Part shown: in pieces, positions 6,725 through 13,753 of the stretch
Layout: every line of letters begins with the position of its first letter
How positions within the stretch are numbered: the stretch's first letter is position 1
Made by a program: the position numbers and the translations under genes
Origin: Candidatus Aalborgicola danicus
GTDB lineage: Bacteria; Pseudomonadota; Gammaproteobacteria; Burkholderiales; Burkholderiaceae_C
Reading direction: 5' to 3'
NCBI GenBank assembly: GCA_016703945.1
Contig: JADJBC010000041.1
Location: forward strand, 62,001-126,000
DNA: 64,000 nucleotides
The notes under the pieces: model-generated
The model's database searches: none
Seen by the model: only the letters and a program-made list of their open reading frames with translations
Told to the model about the DNA's origin: nothing

Positions 6725-9145
6725 TCACTTGATACAAACTTGTCGAACCATCTTCAAATCCGTCAGCCCCATCATGATTTTTTCCATGCCGTCCATTTTC
6801 AGGGTGCGCATGCCGCCTTCCACTGCCGAGGCAAACAATTCGGCAACCCGGGCACGCTCCTGAATGAGCTTTTTGACGCCGTCATCGGCGACCAACAGTT
6901 CGTGCAGGCCGACGCGGCCCTTGTAACCGGTCTTGTTGCACTTGTCGCACCCGACTGCCTTGTAAAGCTTGATGTGCCCGTCTTCACCATACGTCTTTAT
7001 CCAGCCGTCAACGAGCTTCTTGCTTTCACCGTCGTAATCCGCTTTCCAGGCCTTGGAGTGGCGCAGCTCCTCTGAGTATTCGACTACAAAGAGTCGAAAC
7101 TCTTCCGCGTCAGGCACATAGGATGTCTTGCAGTCGCACAGTTTTTTTGCCAACCGCTGTGCCAGGATACCCAAGAGCGCATCGGCAAAATTGAATGGGT
7201 CCATGCCCATGTCCATCAGGCGGGTGATGGATTCAGGTGCTGAATTGGTGTGTAAAGTGGAAAACACCAAGTGACCAGTGAGTGAAGCCTCAACCCCCAT
7301 TGAAACGGTTTCCTTGTCGCGGGACTCGCCGACCATGATGATGTCGGGGTCTGCACGCAAAAACGCTCGCATGATCAAAGCAAAATCAATACCCGCCTTC
7401 TTATTGATCTGGACCTGGCGCAGTCCTTTTTGGGTGATTTCTACCGGGTCTTCCGCGGTCCAGATCTTGGTGTCGGGCGTATTGAGGAATTTGAGAATGG
7501 AGTGCAGCGTGGTTGTCTTGCCTGAACCCGTTGGGCCGCAGACATAAAACAAACCATAGGGTTTGCTCACCGTTGATTCGAGACGGGCCTTGTTGTGCGG
7601 GGTTAAACCCAATTTCTCCAGCGGAATGGGCTCACCCGCAGCCAAGATCCGCATCACCACATCTTCCACACCACCGGCTGATGGTATGGTGGCGACCCGC
7701 AATTCAATGTCCAGGGGACCGTATTTCTTGAACTTGATTTTTCCGTCTTGCGGCTTTCTGCGTTCAGAGATGTCAAGGTCACACATGATCTTGAGCCGGG
7801 TGACCATGGCTTGTCGCAGGTGCGAGGGTACTTCGACATAGGGCACTAGGCCCCCGTCAATGCGAAAACGTATGCCCGTCTTGAATTTGCCCGGCATGGG
7901 CTCGATGTGAATGTCGGACGCCTTCTGGTTGTAGGCGTCGACGATGACCTTGTTGACAAATTTGACCAACTCATTGTCGGCCGCTGCCGACTCCAGCGAG
8001 TCTTCGCTGGCAGTGTCTTCGAGCGGCGCGTCGTCCATGCCCGCCAGGAAGTTCTCAATCGTGGTTTTGTCTTCCGGGGTTCCAAATAGCTGCGCTAAGG
8101 TTTCGTCGAACTCGGTTTGTGTGGTAACCCGATAGGAAAACTTTCCAATGCGCGGATACACCTGTGGCACGACCCTGGAACCTCGAACGGCTTCAGGGTC
8201 AACACACATAATCACAAGACCTTCGGGCGACTCCTCCAAAGGAACCCAGCCTTGCTCCTCAATAAACTCGCGTTTGAGCGCGCCGTGCAACACCTCAATG
8301 CGGATGCGGCCTTTATTAAAGGGCTCGTAGGGAACGCCAAAGAACTTTGCCAGCGACGGTCCAATTTGCGCAGGCTTGACGTTGTACTGGGCCATGAGCA
8401 AGTGCTCGACGGACTTGCCTTCCGCTCGGGCGTCCTGAATGCATTGGGTTAACTCCTCGTCTGTTAACAAGCCATCTGCAACCAGCGCGTCATATTTCGT
8501 GGCCTTGCGGCGTTGTGCCACGGTGGCCCCTTTGGCACGTTGGCGAATGGCTGTAGCGAGGGTTTTGCACAACTCGGAGACGCCATCAACCTCCAACTCA
8601 CCAAATGGTTCATCGCTCTTGTTATTGATGACCTGCAACACCCCATGCAGGATGTTGCCCTCCAAAATGGGGGCCACCAACATTTGTTTGGTGCGATAAC
8701 CCGATCGCTTGTCGACCACTTTCAGAAAGGTCAGCGACGGATGCACGTGTTTGAGAGCCTCATCGTCATACACATCCGGTATGTTGAGCGCTTTGCGACT
8801 GAAAGCGACATAACCTGCAATGCTCTGCGGCGAGATCGGCAGCTTCAGGTCACTGCTGCTGTTGAGCCCGGTCTTGATTTTGGAAACGATCGCCGTTTGG
8901 TCGTCATTCACAGCGTACAGAGTCAAGCGATCGGCGTTGAGCAGTTTACATATGTCCTGGCTGGCTTCCAGCATGATTTGCTCAAGGTTTTCTGTGTCGT
9001 GAATACGCGCCGTGACGTGGTGCAGTTGGCGGTAGAACAAGGCCTCGAAAGTCATACCCCTCTTTTGAGAGGGCAACTTTTGGGACTCAAAGAAGGCCTG
9101 TTCGGTCGCTTTGTCCGATGACCCCGGCGATACAACGGCGTTCAT
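6725..9145 (-). CDS. GAF domain-fused PilB/GspE-type secretion ATPase
   Basis: An 806-residue cytoplasmic ATPase of the type II secretion/type IV pilus family, last gene of a six-gene operon. The N-terminal GAF domain is at about residues 45-205. A GspE N-terminal-like region follows at about 210-350, lacking the RLG and terminal Q residues of c-di-GMP-binding MshEN motifs. The ATPase core spans about 380-800, with Walker A GPTGSGKT (537-544), Asp box EDPVE (565-569), Walker B IIMVGESRD (602-610; Ser replaces the usual Ile) and zinc cysteines C670, C672, C733 and C736. It overlaps the phosphodiesterase gene by 4 nt. A GAF domain on such a motor suggests ligand gating, perhaps by cyclic nucleotide, since a cyclase and phosphodiesterase are in the same operon. 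The gating idea is inference. Confidence 0.9.
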   Translation of the reverse strand: MNAVVSPGSSDKATEQAFFESQKLPSQKRGMTFEALFYRQLHHVTARIHDTENLEQIMLEASQDICKLLNADRLTLYAVNDDQTAIVSKIKTGLNSSSDLKLPISPQSIAGYVAFSRKALNIPDVYDDEALKHVHPSLTFLKVVDKRSGYRTKQMLVAPILEGNILHGVLQVINNKSDEPFGELEVDGVSELCKTLATAIRQRAKGATVAQRRKATKYDALVADGLLTDEELTQCIQDARAEGKSVEHLLMAQYNVKPAQIGPSLAKFFGVPYEPFNKGRIRIEVLHGALKREFIEEQGWVPLEESPEGLVIMCVDPEAVRGSRVVPQVYPRIGKFSYRVTTQTEFDETLAQLFGTPEDKTTIENFLAGMDDAPLEDTASEDSLESAAADNELVKFVNKVIVDAYNQKASDIHIEPMPGKFKTGIRFRIDGGLVPYVEVPSHLRQAMVTRLKIMCDLDISERRKPQDGKIKFKKYGPLDIELRVATIPSAGGVEDVVMRILAAGEPIPLEKLGLTPHNKARLESTVSKPYGLFYVCGPTGSGKTTTLHSILKFLNTPDTKIWTAEDPVEITQKGLRQVQINKKAGIDFALIMRAFLRADPDIIMVGESRDKETVSMGVEASLTGHLVFSTLHTNSAPESITRLMDMGMDPFNFADALLGILAQRLAKKLCDCKTSYVPDAEEFRLFVVEYSEELRHSKAWKADYDGESKKLVDGWIKTYGEDGHIKLYKAVGCDKCNKTGYKGRVGLHELLVADDGVKKLIQERARVAELFASAVEGGMRTLKMDGMEKIMMGLTDLKMVRQVCIK

Positions 9146-9927
9146 ATTTCAAACTCCTGACCCGCGCGCATTCTGCGGATGTCGTGGGTGACGTTGGGCC
9201 CAAATGTCTGGTCAAAACGCTGAACCTCCGCCATGATCAATTCGGTTTCTGCCGGCTTGGTATGTGTAATGTAGATGGGGTAGTTCTTCCCTTTTGCGAT
9301 GCAATCCAGCTCGTTCGCCAAAACCGTGGGTGACAAATGCAGGCTTCGCCGCGCGAGGTCTTTTTCCCGATTGCTGAATGCAGTCTCAATGACCAACATG
9401 GCTACGTTCAATTGATTGATGCGATCCCAAAAGGCCTGGTTGCGCTCGGTGTCACCCGTGAATACCCAACAGCCTCGGCCCGCCGTAATGGCAAATCCGG
9501 CGGCCGGAACCGTATGGACCGCTGGCAATACCTCAATGTATTTGTCAGAGAGCTGAAACGTCTGGCCGACACGAATTTCATGGAAGCTGACGAACGGCGC
9601 CTCCGGTGTGGGAATGCGTGAGAAATCAGGCCAGATGACGTTGTTGAATATGTGGGAACGCAGAGCCTGTATGGTGCCCGCCAGTGCGTATATTTTGAGC
9701 GGCGCTTTGCGTTGCGCAGCGATAGCGTCGACCATTAAAGGGAGCGCCGCTACGTGGTCCAGATGGGAATGGGTCAAGAGCACGTGGTCAACTACGCGCA
9801 TTTCGTCCAAAGTCAGATCGCCTACGCCTGTGCCAGCATCCACAAGGATTTCACCATCGATCAGGAACGACGTGGTCCTGCAATCTTTGGCAATGGCCCC
9901 AGAGCAACCCAATACACGTACTTTCAC
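9142..9927 (-). CDS. Class II 3',5'-cyclic-nucleotide phosphodiesterase-like metallo-beta-lactamase-fold protein
   Basis: A 261-residue cytoplasmic metal hydrolase. The metal-binding THSHLDH motif is at residues 52-58, with further ligands likely in AVHTVPAAGF, VFTGDT and ITHTKP. The HSHLDH signature and overall layout fit the class II cAMP phosphodiesterase branch (yeast PDE1, Vibrio CpdP) rather than RNase Z or glyoxalase. It starts 10 nt after the adenylate cyclase gene and its stop overlaps the ATPase start (ATGA), so synthesis and breakdown of the nucleotide appear to be co-expressed. Other metallo-beta-lactamase-fold hydrolases cannot be excluded by sequence alone. Confidence 0.8.
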   Translation of the reverse strand: MKVRVLGCSGAIAKDCRTTSFLIDGEILVDAGTGVGDLTLDEMRVVDHVLLTHSHLDHVAALPLMVDAIAAQRKAPLKIYALAGTIQALRSHIFNNVIWPDFSRIPTPEAPFVSFHEIRVGQTFQLSDKYIEVLPAVHTVPAAGFAITAGRGCWVFTGDTERNQAFWDRINQLNVAMLVIETAFSNREKDLARRSLHLSPTVLANELDCIAKGKNYPIYITHTKPAETELIMAEVQRFDQTFGPNVTHDIRRMRAGQEFEI

Positions 9928-9937
9928 AGCAGGAGCC

Positions 9938-12187
9938 TCATTTGGTTACAAAGTTGGTTGCGCCATCCCATTCTGGATCAAATGGGAGCGACCTTCTGGA
10001 GGCTACCCGTTCTGCGTACAGTTGGTACAGGAACTTTTTGGCATTCATGCGGGTTAGATTCAGCAATAGAACGTCCGCCTGGTCCCAGTTTTGAGCCCGA
10101 TACGCCTTGATGAGAGCCCCCCAGGTCTTGAGTTCGCTGGTGGCGGTCTCATTCAGTTGTGCGACAGGTGCCATCGGCCAGAAAATAGCCACTGCCACAT
10201 CTTTGCCTTTGACCCGAACGCGGTCCAGTTCTTGCCAGGCGAATTCGGGTGCCAACTTACGTGTGGTCTCACTCACCACAATATCGACGCCGTATTCTTT
10301 TGAAAGACCTTCCAGACGCGATCCCAAGTTCACCGAATCGCCAATGACGGTGTAGGCCTGCCGGATGTCGGATCCCATGTCGCCAACACACATGATGCCG
10401 GTGTTGAGTCCAATGCCGATACCAATTTCCGGCAACCCCCGTGCCCGGTGGTCGATATTGATTTCGCGCACTGCACTGGCCATTTCCATCGCAGCTTTGA
10501 CTGCGAGATGGGCGTGTTCTGCGGTTTCCACCGGGGCGCCCCAAAATGCCATGACACAGTCACCCATGTATTTGTCGATCGTCCCACGATTGGCCCGGAT
10601 AATGCTGGTGAGTTTGCTGAACACCCCTGTCAACAACTCCTGAAGTTGGGTCGGCTCCATATGCTCCGACATCTTTGTGAAGCCGCGCATGTCACAAAAC
10701 ATGACCGTCAGCTCTCGATTCGATGCCTTCATGCTGTAGCCAGCGGGGTCCTTTACCATTTCATCGACGAGTTCTGGCGGTACATAAGTGCCAAACAGGT
10801 GAGCCAACTCCCGCTTTGATCGGGTCTCGACAAAATATCCGTAACTCATATTGAGCGCAAACGCGGTCAGGTTCATTACGATCGCAGCGGCCAAGGGCAT
10901 GACCAACCCGAACGACAGGTAAAGCCACGTATTGATGATAGTCACGGTCGACAGAACCCCAACGCTGAGCAGCACCGCACGTGGCGCTGACAACAACGGA
11001 AGACCAATGGCCAAGGCCAAACCTGCGATGACCAGGATGAACACGTCGTAACCCAAAGCCCAATCCGGCTTCAGCGTCACTTTGTTGTCTAGCCAACCCG
11101 AAATCACATTGGCGTGGGATTCAACCCCGGGATAGGCCTCCCCGACGGGTGTTACTCGAAGATCATTCAGTCCAGGGGCAGTCGTCCCCACCAAGATGAT
11201 CTTATCTTGCAAACTTCCAGGAGGTAAACGTTCAAACAACACGTCAGCAGCCGAAACATAACGGTACGACCCGCCTTTGACTCCTCCGGGTCCTCGGTAC
11301 GGAACGAGCGTGGCAACATTTTTGTCTACCGGGATCTTTAGGGAAGACTTACCCTCAACAAGCAGAATTTTTTCCAGCGCCTGAAACTTGCGCAACATGC
11401 CTTGCTCTTCCGAAAAACCCGGTACCACCGTTGGGGACCCGAATAATCGGCGAAACATGGCAAGGGCCAGCGATTCATAGTAGGCCCCCTTGTATTCCGC
11501 TAACAGGGGTAGCGAACGAACAACACCATCCTGGTCAGGAATTGGATTGAAGTGTCCGGCCAACGGAGCCGCCTTGGCGAGACTCTCTATATTTGCCCCA
11601 AATCCAGTCCATGAGAAGGCAGGTACCAATCGACCTTTGAGATCAGCGTTTGACAAGACGGGGGTGGGCAGCGTACCGGCGGTATGACCATCACGATCAC
11701 TGGTGAAGTAGTACCCCAAAATGACCGGGCGTTTTTCCAACTTTCGTGCAAAAACCGCGTCATAGTCCAGTTCCGATTGAAGCTGGCGGATCCGTTCAGC
11801 AAACCCAGGCTGGTCCTTGAGTTCATTGCGTGCCAGGTCGTTTAACCGGCTAAGACCAGAACTGTCGTCTGGTTCGGCAAAAACAATGTCAAAGCCGAGC
11901 AATGCTACTTTTTGTTTTTCGAAAAGCACATCGACCAGTTGCGCGAGTTTGTTTCGACCCCAAGGGAATCGACCCACTTCAGCCAGGCTTTTCTCGTCAA
12001 TGTCAACAATAACGATACGTTCATCCAGCGTCTTAGGCATCGTTGCCCGCAACCGCGCATCGTAAATTATGTCGTCAAGTCGCTGCAGGACACCGATCGG
12101 CGTCACGTCCATTGCATGCAATAAGGCGAACACGAGCGGAATCAAGGTGATCGCTATCCGTTGCCAATGCTTTGCTATCATTTTCAT
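9938..12187 (-). CDS. CHASE2-domain class III adenylate cyclase
   Basis: A 749-residue membrane enzyme. An N-terminal helix (about 10-26) is followed by a periplasmic CHASE2 sensor (about 30-370), three membrane helices (about 378-450) and a cytosolic cyclase domain (about 490-680). Metal-binding aspartates are D499 (FCDMRGF) and D543 (DKYMGD); transition-state residues N620 and R624 lie in GDSVNLGSRLEG. K539 and T613 are the purine-selecting positions and favour ATP over GTP. All catalytic residues are present, so it should make cAMP. It is the fourth gene of the operon and shares the CHASE2 sensor with the kinase at 13754-16447, so both may read the same periplasmic signal. Confidence 0.9.
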   Translation of the reverse strand: MKMIAKHWQRIAITLIPLVFALLHAMDVTPIGVLQRLDDIIYDARLRATMPKTLDERIVIVDIDEKSLAEVGRFPWGRNKLAQLVDVLFEKQKVALLGFDIVFAEPDDSSGLSRLNDLARNELKDQPGFAERIRQLQSELDYDAVFARKLEKRPVILGYYFTSDRDGHTAGTLPTPVLSNADLKGRLVPAFSWTGFGANIESLAKAAPLAGHFNPIPDQDGVVRSLPLLAEYKGAYYESLALAMFRRLFGSPTVVPGFSEEQGMLRKFQALEKILLVEGKSSLKIPVDKNVATLVPYRGPGGVKGGSYRYVSAADVLFERLPPGSLQDKIILVGTTAPGLNDLRVTPVGEAYPGVESHANVISGWLDNKVTLKPDWALGYDVFILVIAGLALAIGLPLLSAPRAVLLSVGVLSTVTIINTWLYLSFGLVMPLAAAIVMNLTAFALNMSYGYFVETRSKRELAHLFGTYVPPELVDEMVKDPAGYSMKASNRELTVMFCDMRGFTKMSEHMEPTQLQELLTGVFSKLTSIIRANRGTIDKYMGDCVMAFWGAPVETAEHAHLAVKAAMEMASAVREINIDHRARGLPEIGIGIGLNTGIMCVGDMGSDIRQAYTVIGDSVNLGSRLEGLSKEYGVDIVVSETTRKLAPEFAWQELDRVRVKGKDVAVAIFWPMAPVAQLNETATSELKTWGALIKAYRAQNWDQADVLLLNLTRMNAKKFLYQLYAERVASRRSLPFDPEWDGATNFVTK

Positions 12188-12243
12188 GCTGCATCACCCG
12201 GAAAATTGGCGCGCAACGGTCACCGCCAAAATAGCGCAGACCG

Positions 12244-12912
12244 TCAGGTCTGGACAAATTGCATTTGCGTGCCGGCCAACTCAATCAGATCGCCGTTCTT
12301 CAATGCGACCGGTTCTGCCCGGATTGGAGACCCGTTGAGCATGGGGTTTCCCGCGCCTTCAACATGGTGGACCACAAAGCCTTGCTGTCGCCGCGTGATC
12401 GCCGCTACTGCAACACCAGGTTTGCCGATCGTCGTAACAACTTTTGTTAAAGGCACTTCCCGACCAGACGCCGCGCCTGAGAGGACCTTGATGGCGGCAT
12501 GGAAAGACCCCATACCCAGCGAGTCACCTCCGTTCATCGCAGGGGCAGCTACCGGGCGGGCGGGTGTAGCTGCTGTAGCCGGGCGGGCCTTAACGACCAT
12601 AGTCTTGTCAAAGTTGTCCGCAACACCTTCTCCGACAAACTTGATTTTGTATTTGCCGATTTCAATGCTGTCGCCATTTTGAAGTTGCTGCTTCTTAATG
12701 GCTTTGCCGTTCAAATAAGTTCCGTTGGTGCTATTCAAGTCCTCCAAAACAACTTCATTGCCAGTCATTTGAAGAACGGCATGTTCACCGCTCACAGCAA
12801 GGTTGTCTATAACGATGTCGTTATATGGCCTACGCCCCAAAGTGGTCTTGTCTTTGGTCAGCTGCACCTCTTTGATCACGACCTCATCGATCGAAACGAT
12901 CATTTTCGGCAT
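12244..12912 (-). CDS. Tandem FHA-domain phosphopeptide-binding protein
   Basis: A 222-residue cytosolic protein with no membrane segment. The first FHA domain (about 1-95) has all core residues: LGR (25-27), SGEH (41-44) and NSTNGT (60-65), so it should bind phosphothreonine. A Pro/Ala-rich linker follows. A second FHA-like domain (about 137-222) is degenerate: GKPG replaces GR, the SxxH motif is missing, and only an N...LNG-like turn remains. It sits between the cyclase and phosphatase genes. A Thr/Ala-rich linker just after the first domain could itself be a kinase target. The likely role is an adaptor recognising proteins phosphorylated by the operon kinase. Confidence 0.88.
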   Translation of the reverse strand: MPKMIVSIDEVVIKEVQLTKDKTTLGRRPYNDIVIDNLAVSGEHAVLQMTGNEVVLEDLNSTNGTYLNGKAIKKQQLQNGDSIEIGKYKIKFVGEGVADNFDKTMVVKARPATAATPARPVAAPAMNGGDSLGMGSFHAAIKVLSGAASGREVPLTKVVTTIGKPGVAVAAITRRQQGFVVHHVEGAGNPMLNGSPIRAEPVALKNGDLIELAGTQMQFVQT

Positions 12913-12960
12913 GATCGACTCCTTTTCCTGTAATTTGTATTTGGAAAGCCCATTTGCATA

Positions 12961-13746
12961 TTATTTCCCCAGCCACCGAGCGATTAAACCGCGCTTTTCA
13001 GGCGCCTCATGCAATTCAACCATCAACACGGAAATATTATCCCTTCCGCCATTTTCATTGGCCGCGTCGATTAGTTGCTTGGCTTTTTGGTCCAATGTTG
13101 CTTCTGATGCAACAATTTTAGCGATTGCATCATCGTTAACCATATCCGACAACCCATCCGAGCACATCAGATACAAATCACTGCCCTGTATCGTGTGCTC
13201 ATTGACTTCAAGCAAGACCGATTCGTCAACACCCAATGCCCTGGTCACCAGGTTCTTGATGGAGGACGTGGCTGCCTGTTCCGCCGTTATAAGCCCAGCG
13301 TCCATCTGTTCCTGCAACAGTGAATGATCTTTGGTAATTTGTTCAAACGAACCTTCCCGCAAACGGTAGCAACGCGAATCTCCGATATGACCAAGTACCA
13401 GCTTATCCTCCCTGAAAACACCGACGACCAAGGTGGTCCCCATGCCAGCGTAATGTGAGTTGGAGTTGGCCGAGTTGAAAATGGACCGGTTGGCATTGTC
13501 GACACATATCTCCATGGCACGCCGAACTTCCTTGGCTTTGACATTTGTTCCCGCTTCGGTGATCCAGCGACTCAGCTCCGATTTGATAAACGCTGTCGCC
13601 ATTCCGCTGGCGATTTCGCCGGCGTTATAACCACCCATGCCGTCAGCCAGCACAGCTGTCAATGTCAACTCGTCGTAAGCGACAGCATCCTCGTTGTTGT
13701 CGCGCGCCCGGCCAGGGTCTGTTTTTGCACAAAATTGGTAATTCAT
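12961..13746 (-). CDS. PP2C-family Ser/Thr protein phosphatase
   Basis: A 261-residue soluble phosphatase with all metal-binding motifs: RDNNED (15-20), ADGMGG (34-39), IGDSRCY (121-127), CSDGLSD (195-201) and GGRDN (233-237). It resembles the Stp/PrpC/PppA phosphatases that reverse partner kinases. It begins 7 nt downstream of the CHASE2 kinase stop, so the pair is very probably co-translated. A short hydrophobic-basic tail ends the protein, without a clear membrane helix. Confidence 0.93.
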   Translation of the reverse strand: MNYQFCAKTDPGRARDNNEDAVAYDELTLTAVLADGMGGYNAGEIASGMATAFIKSELSRWITEAGTNVKAKEVRRAMEICVDNANRSIFNSANSNSHYAGMGTTLVVGVFREDKLVLGHIGDSRCYRLREGSFEQITKDHSLLQEQMDAGLITAEQAATSSIKNLVTRALGVDESVLLEVNEHTIQGSDLYLMCSDGLSDMVNDDAIAKIVASEATLDQKAKQLIDAANENGGRDNISVLMVELHEAPEKRGLIARWLGK

Positions 13747-13753
13747 TTGTCTC

